Counted from the first letter of the stretch, positions 25,227 to 33,879 are shown. The stretch: 64,000 nt of DNA from an uncultured Bacilli bacterium (GCA_910585045.1 CAJUCD010000006.1:30435-94434), one strand, 5' to 3'. Notes: a model not told the origin generated them from the sequence alone. Program-made: numbers and translations.

Positions 25227-26312
25227 ATGGCTAAGGTGAATATTACAAAGCCTGTTGGAGGTGTGGAGTCACTTCCTTTGGTTAGTGCTTTTAAAGTTGA
25301 AGATAATGTTTATACTGTTTTTGATAGTGAAAAAAATGGTTCTATGGGTTTGCCTATAATTTATGTTAGTAAATTAAGTAATAATAAATTGGAGAAAATA
25401 AATGATACTAATGAGTGGCAAAGTGTTAAGAATTATTTAAAAGGTATAATTAGTGGTACTAATTTTCAGTATGTAAATATTGGTAATGATTTAAATGCTG
25501 ATGAAGCTTATTATATGCCTCTTACTTTACCACAGGCTTCTTTTGATATGATAAAGTCGAGATATGTAGTAAATGATGATAAAGGTACTACAGCTGAGGA
25601 AGTTTTAATGCCAGATAATAACGGAGTAGAAGAAGCTAAGCCAGAAGTTTTTAATGAAACTGTAATGCCTGCAGCTCCAGAAGTAGTATCTACTCCAGAA
25701 ACTGTTTTACAACCAGAAGTTGCTGTAAATTCTAATGTAGTTAATCCAATGCCAGTAGAAAATAATCCTATTCCAGCAGAGGCTCCTAAAGAAGTAAGTA
25801 CTCCAAATGCTGTAGAATCACCTGCACCAGCAGTTAATATGATGCCTCCTGAACCTGTAGCAGAATCTGTAATGCCTACAGCTCCAGTTGCACCAGTAAT
25901 GCCAAATAATAATGTTACAAGTAATGTAAGTATGAGTAGTGCTCCAATGGAAGTTGCTCCAATACCTACTAATAATGTTGCTACTGCATCGGTAACTACT
26001 GAAGTTGAGAATAATGATAATAGTGAATTTGATAGTGATAGAGAGACTTTTTTAAAAGCTTGTGAGAATATGTTTGATGCTGTTATTTCAAAATATCAAA
26101 AGCAATTATTAGAGTATAAAAAAAGAGAAGAAGAATTGAAAAGAAAAGAAGCTGAGATAGAGCAAAAATTAAAAAATGCAAGTGAGCATTTAGCTAATGC
26201 CGAGGCTAGAGAACAAGTAGCTAATATAGCTCATGATAATGCCCAAAGAGTTATGGATTTGAATAATTTTATGCCACAAGCTCCTGATAATAATCAAACT
26301 GGTGTTATATAA
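25227..26312 (+). CDS. Hypothetical protein with Pro/Ala/Val-rich linker and coiled coil
   Basis: 361 residues, not recognised. ATG at 25227 after AGAGGGA. Globular N-terminal domain (1-125), then a low-complexity Pro/Ala/Val/Asn linker (about 135-260, repeated PVA/PEP/APV steps), then a charged coiled coil (about 280-335, KKREEELKRKEAEIEQKL). No membrane segment. The architecture suggests a scaffold or a coat-associated protein. It sits between yutD and yutH; a spore role is only a positional guess. Confidence 0.7.
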   Translation: MAKVNITKPVGGVESLPLVSAFKVEDNVYTVFDSEKNGSMGLPIIYVSKLSNNKLEKINDTNEWQSVKNYLKGIISGTNFQYVNIGNDLNADEAYYMPLTLPQASFDMIKSRYVVNDDKGTTAEEVLMPDNNGVEEAKPEVFNETVMPAAPEVVSTPETVLQPEVAVNSNVVNPMPVENNPIPAEAPKEVSTPNAVESPAPAVNMMPPEPVAESVMPTAPVAPVMPNNNVTSNVSMSSAPMEVAPIPTNNVATASVTTEVENNDNSEFDSDRETFLKACENMFDAVISKYQKQLLEYKKREEELKRKEAEIEQKLKNASEHLANAEAREQVANIAHDNAQRVMDLNNFMPQAPDNNQTGVI

Positions 26313-26325
26313 ACATCAGTTTTTT
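26296..26325 (+). terminator. Intrinsic terminator
   Basis: 11-bp stem AAACTGGTGTT/AACATCAGTTT (one G-T pair), 5-base loop, T-run. The stop codon is in the hairpin. Confidence 0.85.
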
Positions 26326-26347
26326 CATATGGTTTAATAGTGATATT

Positions 26348-27277
26348 ATGAAAGAAAGTATAAATTATTATTATAATTTTAATGTTTCAGAAGTAGAATA
26401 TTGGGGTAGTATTTACCGTTTTAAATATTATGGTGATAGTTTTTATTTTGTTCCTTTAAAAAGATTAGATACAGAGTTAGAAGATATAATTTTAGTGAGT
26501 AAAGAACTTAAATCTAGAGGTATTTTAGTGCATGATATTATTGGAAATAAATTTAATGAGATTGTTACTAATGTTAATGGGGGAAATTATATTCTTCTTA
26601 AGCCAATTGGCGATATTTATGAAGAATATGGATTAGATTCAATTATAAATTTTAATAATAGTTTGTTATTAAACGCTAATAAGAGTAAAATTTATAGAAA
26701 TTCTTGGGCTAAACTTTGGAGTGATAAGTTAGATTATTTTGAATATCAAATTCGAGAGCTTGGTAAAGATAAAAAAGTTATTTTAGATAGTTTTAGTTAT
26801 TATATAGGTTTGGGAGAAAATGCTATTAGTTATGTTAATAGTACAATTGCAAAATATAAACCAGATGATAGGGATAGAATTTGTTTGTCACATAAAAGAA
26901 TTAATTTTCCAAATTATAAATTGAATTATTTTAATCCTTTGAGTTTTATTTTTGATTTAGAGGTAAGAGATATAGCTAGTTTTATTAAGAGTGCTTTTAT
27001 GGCAGGAGAGAATGCTATTAGTTATTTAAAAGAAGTTTTGAGATTAAAAAAATTTTCAATTTATAGTTTGCAGCTTTTGTATGCAAGATTAATTTATCCA
27101 ACATATTATTTTGATATATATGAAAAAGTTATGAATGATGAGGAAGATGAAGATGCTTTAATTCCAATAATTGATAAAAGTGAGGCATATGAAATATTTT
27201 TACAAGAAGCTTATTTTGAAATTAGTAGATATGCTCCAATTGAAAGAATAGAGTGGCTATTAAAAAAAGAGTTATAA
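26348..27277 (+). CDS. yutH: YutH-like spore coat pseudokinase
   Basis: 309 residues, CotS/YutH-type kinase-fold coat protein. LSHKRINFPNY...FNPLSFIFDLEVRDIASFIK aligns with the family's degenerate catalytic region, without a usable HxD motif. Gene order yutD...yutH-yutI supports the assignment. No good ribosome binding site; the ATG directly follows TGATATTAT, so the transcript may be leaderless or use a sporulation promoter. Overlaps yutI by 6 bases at the 3' end. Confidence 0.72.
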   Translation: MKESINYYYNFNVSEVEYWGSIYRFKYYGDSFYFVPLKRLDTELEDIILVSKELKSRGILVHDIIGNKFNEIVTNVNGGNYILLKPIGDIYEEYGLDSIINFNNSLLLNANKSKIYRNSWAKLWSDKLDYFEYQIRELGKDKKVILDSFSYYIGLGENAISYVNSTIAKYKPDDRDRICLSHKRINFPNYKLNYFNPLSFIFDLEVRDIASFIKSAFMAGENAISYLKEVLRLKKFSIYSLQLLYARLIYPTYYFDIYEKVMNDEEDEDALIPIIDKSEAYEIFLQEAYFEISRYAPIERIEWLLKKEL

Positions 27278-27508
27278 TTCTACGTTTATAACTCCTTCAA
27301 TTTCAGGTATTTGCTCTTTTAAGTAAGTTTCAATACCATAGTTGATAGTTTCATCTTGATATCCACAGTGAGCACATGCCCCTGTAAGTTTTATAAAAAC
27401 AAATTTATCTTCGTATTTTATAAATTCAATATCGCCACCATCTTGATTTAATAAAGGACGAATATCGTTTAATAGTTCTTTTATTTGAGTTGCTTTATCT
27501 TTTTCCAT
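27272..27508 (-). CDS. yutI: NifU-like C-terminal domain protein (YutI-like)
   Basis: 78 residues, NifU C-terminal domain, an Fe-S or scaffold carrier. LLNQDGGDIEFIKYED and the metal-ligand CAHCGYQ (CxxC) followed by ETYLKEQIPEI match the family. It is minus strand and convergent with the yutH-like gene. GGTGA precedes the start. Confidence 0.9.
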   Translation of the reverse strand: MEKDKATQIKELLNDIRPLLNQDGGDIEFIKYEDKFVFIKLTGACAHCGYQDETINYGIETYLKEQIPEIEGVINVEL

Positions 27509-27593
27509 TTATAATCACCTTGTATAAATAATTATATTTTAAAAATTTTTAAAAGTAAAGGGAAATGTGTTATAATTTAGGTGGTGAATATAT

Positions 27594-27938
27594 ATGTATA
27601 AAGTAAATGATATTGTGAAGTGTACTATATCTGGTTTTAAGGATTACGGGATATTTGTAAGTGTTGATGCGGATTATGATGGGTTAATTCATATATCAGA
27701 GATTTCTGAAAGTTTCGTTCGAAATGTGACTGATTATGGGGAAATGGGAGAAGAAATTTTTGCTAAAATAATAGGAATTGATGAAAAAACAAATCAGCTT
27801 AAATTGTCAATAAAGAATATTAATTATAAGGTTGATGGTAAAGATGCAGATGATGAAGATTTAAATGGTTTTTTGCCATTAAAGAAACATCTTAATATTT
27901 GGATTAATGAGAAAGTTAAAGATATAAAAAGATTCTAA
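27594..27938 (+). CDS. S1 RNA-binding domain protein (YugI/GSP13-like)
   Basis: 114 residues. One S1 domain (3-73): VKCTISGFKDYGIFVSVDADYDGLIHISEIS...IIGIDEKTNQLKLSIK. The short acidic and basic tail resembles YugI (general stress protein 13) and CvfD, which bind RNA/ribosomes. TATAAT at 27571-27576 with a TGT extension, then AGGTGGTG before the ATG. Confidence 0.88.
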   Translation: MYKVNDIVKCTISGFKDYGIFVSVDADYDGLIHISEISESFVRNVTDYGEMGEEIFAKIIGIDEKTNQLKLSIKNINYKVDGKDADDEDLNGFLPLKKHLNIWINEKVKDIKRF

Positions 27939-27959
27939 ATTAAAATTAGAACCTTTTTT
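27933..27959 (+). terminator. Weak intrinsic terminator
   Basis: 6-bp stem TTCTAA/TTAGAA, 7-base loop, then CC and T6. Overlaps the stop of the S1 gene. Confidence 0.5.
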
Positions 27960-27965
27960 GTTAGT

Positions 27966-27990
27966 AATAAAAAAAGCCTTTGAAAGGCTT
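27966..27990 (-). terminator. tRNA-Leu(TAA) terminator
   Basis: On the minus strand, stem AAGCCT/AGGCTT with a short loop, followed by T7, just downstream of the tRNA. Confidence 0.75.
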
Positions 27991-28001
27991 AAATTTTCAG
28001 A

Positions 28002-28090
28002 TGGTGCCCAAGGCCGGACTTGAACCGGCACGAGCTTTAACACTCGCAGGATTTTAAGTCCTGTGCGTCTACCTATTCCGCCACTTGGGC
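28002..28090 (-). tRNA. tRNA-Leu, anticodon TAA
   Basis: Class II tRNA with long variable arm. Acceptor GCCCAAG/CTTGGGC, discriminator A, encoded CCA at 28002-28004, anticodon loop ACTTAAAAT with TAA, and T-loop GGTTCAAGTCC. Confidence 0.95.
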
Positions 28091-28120
28091 AGGCACTGTC
28101 TTAATTAATAAGACTATTTA

Positions 28121-28149
28121 AGTATAATATGTTTTTTTTAGTTTTGCAA
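28121..28149 (-). promoter_or_regulatory. tRNA-Leu(TAA) promoter
   Basis: Minus strand TTGCAA, 17-base spacer, TATACT. Confidence 0.7.
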
Positions 28150-28261
28150 GTGTTTTTATGATAATTTTTAATTTTTATGGATATTTTACTGGTAAATAGG
28201 GAATATAATATAATATGGAGCTAAAAAATAGTTGTTTTAGAATGTAGAATTTAAAAACTTG

Positions 28262-28291
28262 TTGACATGTTATTTTATATTATGTTATAAT
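28262..28291 (+). promoter_or_regulatory. Promoter of the tRNA-Ser/fMet/Asp/Phe operon
   Basis: TTGACA, 18-base spacer, TATAAT with TGT extension. 27 bases before tRNA-Ser. Confidence 0.85.
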
Positions 28292-28318
28292 TCAATTGTT
28301 AACGAGAAAAAAGTTCTT

Positions 28319-28411
28319 GGAGGAATACCCAAGTCTGGCTGAAGGGACCGGTCTTGAAAACCGGGAGGTCGAGCAATCGGCGCAGGGGTTCGAATCCCTT
28401 TTCCTCCGCCA
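28319..28411 (+). tRNA. tRNA-Ser, anticodon TGA
   Basis: Class II tRNA. Acceptor GGAGGAA/TTCCTCC, discriminator G, CCA encoded. Anticodon loop CTTGAAA. First of four tandem tRNAs. Confidence 0.95.
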
Positions 28412-28433
28412 CTTTAAGTGTTAGCATGTATAT

Positions 28434-28510
<77 letters not shown>

Positions 28511-28515
28511 ATTGT

Positions 28516-28592
28516 GGTTCGTTAGTCTAGAGGCCTATGACGTCTGCCTGTCACGCAGAAGATCACGGGTTCGAATCCCGTACGAACCGCCA
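28516..28592 (+). tRNA. tRNA-Asp, anticodon GTC
   Basis: Acceptor GGTTCGT/ACGAACC, discriminator G, CCA encoded, anticodon loop CTGTCAC. Confidence 0.95.
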
Positions 28593-28599
28593 TTTTTTT

Positions 28600-28675
<76 letters not shown>

Positions 28676-28685
28676 GATTGATACC

Positions 28686-28715
28686 AAACTCGAACTTTTA
28701 TGTTTCGAGTTTTAA
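28686..28715 (+). terminator. Terminator of the tRNA cluster
   Basis: 9-bp stem AAACTCGAA/TTCGAGTTT with a 9-base loop and a short T-run. A partial copy of the left arm (ACTCGAACTTTTTAT) recurs after tRNA-Leu(GAG) near 33820. Confidence 0.65.
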
Positions 28716-28831
28716 AATACTTCAAAATATGGTAGAATATTTATAAAGAAACTAATTGAATATGTCAATTTAGTAAACACACTTGCATAATGACAATAAT
28801 CATTATGCAAATTACGAGGGGAATAGTTTAT

Positions 28832-29362
28832 ATGGAATTATTAGAAGTTTTAAACGAGAATGGTATTCCAACTGGGGAAATATTAGATAAAAACAAAGTT
28901 CACAAAGAAGGAAAATACCACAAAGAAGTAGCACTAATATTATTGAACAAGAAAGGTGAAATTCTTTTACAAAAAAGATCCTCAACAAAAGAAATTGAGC
29001 CAAACAAATGGGCATGGCATGGAGGTCATGTTATTGCGGGAGAAACAAGTAAAGAAGCAATTATTAGAGAAACAAAAGAGGAATTAGGGTTAACTTTAAC
29101 TAAAAATCAAATTAAGTTATTAGTCGAACTAAGAAGAGACAAGTTTCCAAATAGGCAATATACAGTAGCATATTATTCAAGATGTAATTTAAATGTTGAT
29201 GAGTTTAAGATTCAAAAAGATGAACTATCTGAAGTAAAATGGTTTTCTTTTAGAAAATTTAAAGATATGATTTATAGTAGTCATCCTGACATGATGTTTA
29301 AAAATAATGAAAACACTAATAAAATAATTAGTGCTTTAGAAAACATAATTAAATCTTACTAA
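28832..29362 (+). CDS. NUDIX hydrolase
   Basis: 176 residues, start at 28832 after GAGGGG. Full NUDIX box in GGHVIAGETSKEA...RETKEELG (Gx5Ex7REx2EExG). Begins MELLEVLNENGIPTGEILDKN, like YfcD/isopentenyl-diphosphate isomerase-type NUDIX proteins. The substrate is unknown. It lies in an accessory segment between tRNA genes and converges with the HAD gene, overlapping it by 14 bases. Confidence 0.88.
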   Translation: MELLEVLNENGIPTGEILDKNKVHKEGKYHKEVALILLNKKGEILLQKRSSTKEIEPNKWAWHGGHVIAGETSKEAIIRETKEELGLTLTKNQIKLLVELRRDKFPNRQYTVAYYSRCNLNVDEFKIQKDELSEVKWFSFRKFKDMIYSSHPDMMFKNNENTNKIISALENIIKSY

Positions 29363-29936
29363 TAATGTTATATACATCATCCCATTTATATACTCTATAA
29401 ATTTGGTTATTAGTATATGAATGGTTGTACTTTGCATCAAAGCATAGTAGTTTCATATGATTTTTTAGTTGTTCTATATTTGAAATGGAATCTTCAATCA
29501 TAATATCAATTTTATTGTTTAAGCAAGCCTTTAGCTTATTTAAATTAGAGAAAACAATCTTGTCATACATTATATTATTTTTATCCAACCATTTGATAAT
29601 TAGTTTTTCCATATTTTTTTGTCTTTTAATACCTCTTTTGACAATTTGGCTATCGTAGGTTCTTGCAGTAATTATAATTATTTTATTTCCATCATTTTTC
29701 AATTTTTCGATTATATTGCTAGCATTTTCTCTAACTTTTATAGATGTAGCATATTTTTCCCAATGTGTATCCCAAAATTGGTGACTATCTTCTTTACTTA
29801 AAAAACCACAAATGGAATTTGTATTCATTGTATCATCAAAGCCTAAATTATTTTCAATCATATATTTTTTACCAACAGTTTTTATATAATTTTCCAAATC
29901 AGTAAGAACTCCATCTATATCTATTCCAATGTTCAT
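29349..29936 (-). CDS. HAD-family 5'-nucleotidase-like phosphatase
   Basis: 195 residues, ATG at 29936 after AAGGTGA. HAD motif I GIDIDGVLTDLENY (nucleophile and acid Asp), motif II Thr in IIIITARTY, the basic cluster RGIKRQKNMEK, and a motif IV acidic pair in IDIMIEDSISN. The pattern is close to 5'(3')-deoxyribonucleotidase/YqfW-type proteins. Probably carried with the NUDIX gene in an accessory segment. Confidence 0.78.
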   Translation of the reverse strand: MNIGIDIDGVLTDLENYIKTVGKKYMIENNLGFDDTMNTNSICGFLSKEDSHQFWDTHWEKYATSIKVRENASNIIEKLKNDGNKIIIITARTYDSQIVKRGIKRQKNMEKLIIKWLDKNNIMYDKIVFSNLNKLKACLNNKIDIMIEDSISNIEQLKNHMKLLCFDAKYNHSYTNNQIYRVYKWDDVYNIISKI

Positions 29937-30144
29937 TATAATCACCTTTTATAGTATAACACATTGTGATATTCAAAAAAAGTTATTGAACGTCCTCCCT
30001 TAGGGCACCAGTTAGAATATCAACAAACCTAAATAAATACTGGGTTTGTTTTATTTTTGCTTATTTTTTGAATTTTCAAATTTCACTCATAAACACCTAT
30101 AATCTTTGCTACGTAATATACAAGTAATATACACATTTATAATG

Positions 30145-30294
30145 CTAATATTCTATTCTTTCTAAATACTTTAATAATTCTTTTATTGATTTTTTTACAT
30201 AAGCATCGTTAGTCACATCTTTAGATAAACTATGACCCATCAACTTTTTTATAACTGGATCGGGTATTTCTAGCTCAGAACATTTTGTAGCAAA
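30145..30294 (-). pseudogene. Tyrosine recombinase (integrase) C-terminal remnant
   Basis: On the minus strand about 49 codons before the stop read FATKCSELEIPDPVIKKLMGHS, then SKDVTNDAYVKK and a final helix ending RIEY. This is the C-terminal catalytic end of a phage/XerC-type integrase: the GHS His and, 14 residues on, the Tyr nucleophile in DAYVK. Upstream the HDLRHT motif is lost and the frame is not protein-like. It marks a past insertion near the tRNA cluster. The rest of 29937-30362 holds no gene that I can support, except a possible hairpin at 30022-30050. Confidence 0.75.
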
Positions 30295-30366
30295 TGAGAA
30301 CAAAATGCAGACATTTCTCAAAAATTTTAGGTTTATAGTGCAAAAACATAGGTAAAAGGTATTAGC

Positions 30367-30627
30367 ATGGAAGCATTCGAAGTTATATTAGGCATATTAA
30401 ATAATCTAATTGTTAACAAAGCATTTAATAAAAAAATAAGTCTTAAAAGATGATTGCCTTACATTTTTATATATTATTCAGTAATTATACTTTTATTATT
30501 TGTTATTATCTTTTTAAGCATTAGCTATATAAGATTAAAAAATATAATAGGATATTTTCTAATTTTATTAGGTATTATTCTTTTTGTACTACTACTATTA
30601 CCATTATTTGCTTATAGAGATAAATAA
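30367..30627 (+). pseudogene. Small two-helix membrane protein broken by an in-frame TGA
   Basis: ATG at 30367 after AAAGG. 28 codons (MEAFEVILGILNNLIVNKAF...) reach a TGA at 30451-30453, then the same frame continues for 57 codons of strongly hydrophobic sequence (LPYIFIYYSVIILLLF..., ending AYRDK) to a TAA. A TGG-to-TGA change in KR(W)LPYIF would explain it. 30628-30930 holds nothing else that I recognise. Confidence 0.55.
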
Positions 30628-30962
30628 TTTCTTTCTTATAACAGTTATCCATCGTAATTGAGAAGAAGAAAGAATTTTTGGGTTTTATATGAAAAATAAG
30701 ACAAAAGCAAAAATGTTGTAAACTGTTATATTTATGTCATAAATTTTGTGAAGCTAACCTAATTGGTACTTGTAGATGATTTTATTTCATTAACGAGTTT
30801 TAAAATGTTGATGGAAATATTAAAATATTGAAGTGTTTAAGCTATAAGTTTTTTCTTTTAATGAAACTGTTAATTTAGATTTAGTTGCTGGAATATTCCT
30901 TATTAGGAAGTTTTTTTGTTTAGGAAAATATGTTATAATTAATTCTGAAGTAAGAGGTTGCT

Positions 30963-31664
30963 ATGATAAAGTATGAAATATCTTTGAAGGATATAGATTT
31001 TAATTATTTTCATTTTACAAAAAAGAAGAATATTATTTCTATTGAAGAAAAAGGTTTGTTACCAAAAAAATCTTTTCATGCTCAATCTTTGGAGGTTACG
31101 AAAAAGGTGTTTTTTGTAGAAGGGTTAGATAATCTTTTAATATTATTTGATTGTTGGATAAATATTTGTGAAAAATATCCACTTATTCCAGGGTTTTTTA
31201 ATATAGGTACAAAAATTAAAGGAAAGAATATATTTTCAAAGTTATTTATTAAAGCTTATTTTAAATGGATAGAATTTAATAAATTACATAAGTTTGTTTC
31301 ATATAAATATTTTGATAGATTTTTAAAAAAATATATATTACTTAATATAGATGTTAAAGAAGGCTTAGACTTTAGTTTTGATGATATGGATCAGATAAAA
31401 GCTAAGGGGTATGATAAGTATTTTTTGATGAAAGCTGGTTATTCTTTAAAGTATTCAAATTTGGATTCTATAAAAATGGATAAATGGAATTTACATACTT
31501 TTTCAAATCATGGTGTAGATTCTAAAAAAATAAAATTATGTTATATTAATGGTTCTTATAATATGTTGGATATAATTAAATATGCTTTGGCTAACTCTAA
31601 GTTAGATGTAGAAAATATTTGTCCTGTTCTTTGGGGTTATTTAAAAACAAGAAAAATATTATAA
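30963..31664 (+). CDS. Hypothetical protein, possible ADP-ribosyltransferase-like fold
   Basis: 233 residues. The start, FHFTKKKNIISIEEKGLLPK followed by VFFVEG, resembles the H-[TSF]-x...I...GL...VFF entry strands of ART-superfamily proteins (DarT, RES, DUF-type). No obvious catalytic Glu is identified, so the call is tentative. TATAAT with TG extension at 30934-30939 and AAGAGG before the ATG give it a private promoter. Next to the accessory segment and possibly part of it. No antitoxin-like partner is adjacent. Confidence 0.5.
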   Translation: MIKYEISLKDIDFNYFHFTKKKNIISIEEKGLLPKKSFHAQSLEVTKKVFFVEGLDNLLILFDCWINICEKYPLIPGFFNIGTKIKGKNIFSKLFIKAYFKWIEFNKLHKFVSYKYFDRFLKKYILLNIDVKEGLDFSFDDMDQIKAKGYDKYFLMKAGYSLKYSNLDSIKMDKWNLHTFSNHGVDSKKIKLCYINGSYNMLDIIKYALANSKLDVENICPVLWGYLKTRKIL

Positions 31665-31718
31665 AAAAATACTAAATTTTAAAATTTTGGACAAATTAAT
31701 ATAGAGGTTTAGATATTA

Positions 31719-32474
31719 ATGAAGAAATTTAGAATTAGTAATATTTTTTTAATAGTTATAATTTTTCTTATAAGTAGTTCTTTAATAAATGAATTGTTTT
31801 TGGGCTTTTGGGATAAAGTTTTTTTGTGTGCTTTTTCCTTGATATTATTAATAGTTTTAAAATTTGTTCAGTATAAATTTAAGTTTTTTTTATCTAATAC
31901 TTTAGAATTATTAATTTGTTGTTTTATATTTTTAACAAGTATTTTAGGAGAAGTTTATAATTTTTATACACTTATTTCTTGGTGGGATATTTTAGTGCAT
32001 TTTTTTAGTGGAGTATTAGGAGTTGCTGTTTGTTTTGCTTTTTTAAGGCTCGTTTTTAAAAATTGTTCTAAAGGTGTTTCTTATATTTTATTAATTGTTT
32101 CTATTTGTTTTAGCATTACTATTGGAGTAATGTGGGAATTTGGTGAATATTATACAGATAAATATTTAAATTGGGATGGTCAGAAAGATACTATATTAAC
32201 TAAAATATCTTCGATAAAATTAGATGCTAGTAAAAATAGTAAGCCAGTTGTAATTAAAGATATTTCTAAAACAACTTTGTATAATAAAGAAGAGCAAGAA
32301 TTAGCAATTATTAAAGGAGGTTATTTAGATATAGGGCTTAATGATACAATGTTGGATTTAATGATAGCATTTCTAGGCTCAAGTATGTATGTGGCTTTTA
32401 TAATTATGTTTTTGAAGTTTAGTAATATTGATTCTTATCAAAAAAGATTTGGCATTGTAAAATTAAATAGATAA
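31719..32474 (+). CDS. DUF2238/YjdF-like membrane protein
   Basis: 251 residues with about six or seven membrane helices. ISWWDILVHFFSGVLG, then MWEFGEYYTDKY, then LNDTMLDLMIAFLGSSMY follow the D/H, WE..E, D..D..LG pattern of the DUF2238 membrane family. A ~40-residue hydrophilic loop lies between helices near 155-205. Function unknown. Confidence 0.7.
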   Translation: MKKFRISNIFLIVIIFLISSSLINELFLGFWDKVFLCAFSLILLIVLKFVQYKFKFFLSNTLELLICCFIFLTSILGEVYNFYTLISWWDILVHFFSGVLGVAVCFAFLRLVFKNCSKGVSYILLIVSICFSITIGVMWEFGEYYTDKYLNWDGQKDTILTKISSIKLDASKNSKPVVIKDISKTTLYNKEEQELAIIKGGYLDIGLNDTMLDLMIAFLGSSMYVAFIIMFLKFSNIDSYQKRFGIVKLNR

Positions 32475-32525
32475 TGTCATAAAAAGATACTTAAAGCGTA
32501 CAGTTAATTAGAGGTGTTATTTGTT

Positions 32526-33674
32526 TTGAAAAAAGTTTTTATGTTTTTATTTAGTTTAGCATTTTTAATTCCAATTACTTTTGTAAATGCAGAGGATTCT
32601 TTAAATTTAGAAAGTGAATCAGCTATTTTAATTGATTACGCAAGTGGAAAAGTATTATATGAAAAAAATGCAGATGCAAAGCTTCCAATGGCTAGTATGA
32701 CTAAAATTATGAGTATGCTTTTAATTATGGAAAATATTGATAATGGTAACTTAAATTATAATGATAAAGTAGTTATAAGTAAAAATGCAAGTGGAATGGG
32801 TGGTTCGCAAGTTTTTTTACAAGAAGGGGAAGAATATAAATTAGAAGATTTATTAAAATGTATAGCTGTTTCTAGCGCTAATGATGCAGTGGTGGCAATG
32901 GCTGAAAAGATAAGCGGAAGTGTAGAAGCATTCGTAGAGTTAATGAATAAAAAAGCAAAAGATTTAGGGTTAGAAAATACAAATTTTGCTAATCCACATG
33001 GTCTTGATAATGAAAATCATTATTCAACAGCGAGAGATATGGCAAAGATGGGGCAAGAGTTACTTAAATATCAGGATATACTTAGATTTACTTCTATTTA
33101 TGAAGATTATTTGACTAAACCAGATGGCTCACAAGTGTGGCTAGTTAATACAAATAGATTAGTAAGATTTTACGACGGAGTAGATGGTTTGAAAACAGGA
33201 TATACAACTGATGCAGGTTATTGTCTTACAGCAACAGCTAAAAAAAATGATTTGCGACTTATAAGTGTAGTTATGAAAGCTAGTAGTGGTGATAGTCGTA
33301 GTAAAGATACTGCTACTTTGTTAACTTATGGATTTAATTCTTATAAAAATGTAATTATTTATTCTAAAGATAAAGAATTGGGAGAAGTTCAAGTAGTTAA
33401 TGGTCGAGTAGATAAGGTTAAGGTTTATTTAAAAGAAGATGCAACACAGTTGCTTGGAGTTACAGAAAAACCTAAGGATTACAGTTTTAATATTAAAGCC
33501 TCTAAAATAAAAGCTCCTATTAATAAAAATACAGTTGTAGGTACAGTAGAAATAATTGATAATGAAGGAAATATTGTAAGAGAAGTTGATATAATTATAA
33601 AAGAAGAATTAGAAAAAGCTAATTTTTGGAATTATTTAAGAAGAAATTTAAAATTAATAACTAGTGGAAAATAG
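32526..33674 (+). CDS. dacF: D-alanyl-D-alanine carboxypeptidase (DacF-like)
   Basis: Penicillin-binding protein 5/6 family DD-carboxypeptidase, which trims peptidoglycan stem peptides. 382 residues from a TTG at 32526, giving a clean signal peptide (MKKVFMFLF...FVNA); GAGGTG lies upstream. Active-site motifs: SMTK (SxxK), SSAND (SxN), GLKTGYT (KTG). C-terminal PBP5-type beta domain and an amphipathic end helix. It could equally be the vegetative dacA; in Bacillus, dacF is the sporulation paralogue. Confidence 0.88.
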   Translation: MKKVFMFLFSLAFLIPITFVNAEDSLNLESESAILIDYASGKVLYEKNADAKLPMASMTKIMSMLLIMENIDNGNLNYNDKVVISKNASGMGGSQVFLQEGEEYKLEDLLKCIAVSSANDAVVAMAEKISGSVEAFVELMNKKAKDLGLENTNFANPHGLDNENHYSTARDMAKMGQELLKYQDILRFTSIYEDYLTKPDGSQVWLVNTNRLVRFYDGVDGLKTGYTTDAGYCLTATAKKNDLRLISVVMKASSGDSRSKDTATLLTYGFNSYKNVIIYSKDKELGEVQVVNGRVDKVKVYLKEDATQLLGVTEKPKDYSFNIKASKIKAPINKNTVVGTVEIIDNEGNIVREVDIIIKEELEKANFWNYLRRNLKLITSGK

Positions 33675-33695
33675 TCAGTCTATGATTGACTTTTT
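33674..33695 (+). terminator. dacF terminator
   Basis: 7-bp stem GTCAGTC/GATTGAC (one G-T), 3-base loop, T5. The right arm also supplies the TTGACT -35 of the tRNA-Leu promoter. Confidence 0.7.
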
Positions 33696-33714
33696 AAATT
33701 TTAAAAATTATAAT
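33686..33714 (+). promoter_or_regulatory. tRNA-Leu(GAG) promoter
   Basis: TTGACT inside the dacF terminator, 17-base spacer, TATAAT at 33709-33714, 8 bases before the tRNA. Confidence 0.7.
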
Positions 33715-33722
33715 TTAATTAT

Positions 33723-33808
33723 GCAAGAGTGGCGGAATGGTAGACGCACTACTTTGAGGGGGTAGCGAGTGAATACTTGTGGGAGTTCAAATCTCCTCTC
33801 TTGCACCA
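33723..33808 (+). tRNA. tRNA-Leu, anticodon GAG
   Basis: Class II tRNA with acceptor GCAAGAG/CTCTTGC, discriminator A, CCA encoded. Anticodon loop TTGAGGG, so GAG. T-arm GGAGTTCAAATCTCC. Confidence 0.92.
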
Positions 33809-33852
33809 TATTGATTGATACTCGAACTTTTTATTTGATAGTAGTAAATATT

Positions 33853-33879
33853 AACTAGAAGTATTGCCTAGTTTTTTTT
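33853..33879 (+). terminator. Terminator after tRNA-Leu(GAG)
   Basis: 6-bp stem AACTAG/CTAGTT with a 9-base loop and T8. The rest of 33880-34268 has a promoter (next entry) and no clear gene. Confidence 0.7.
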
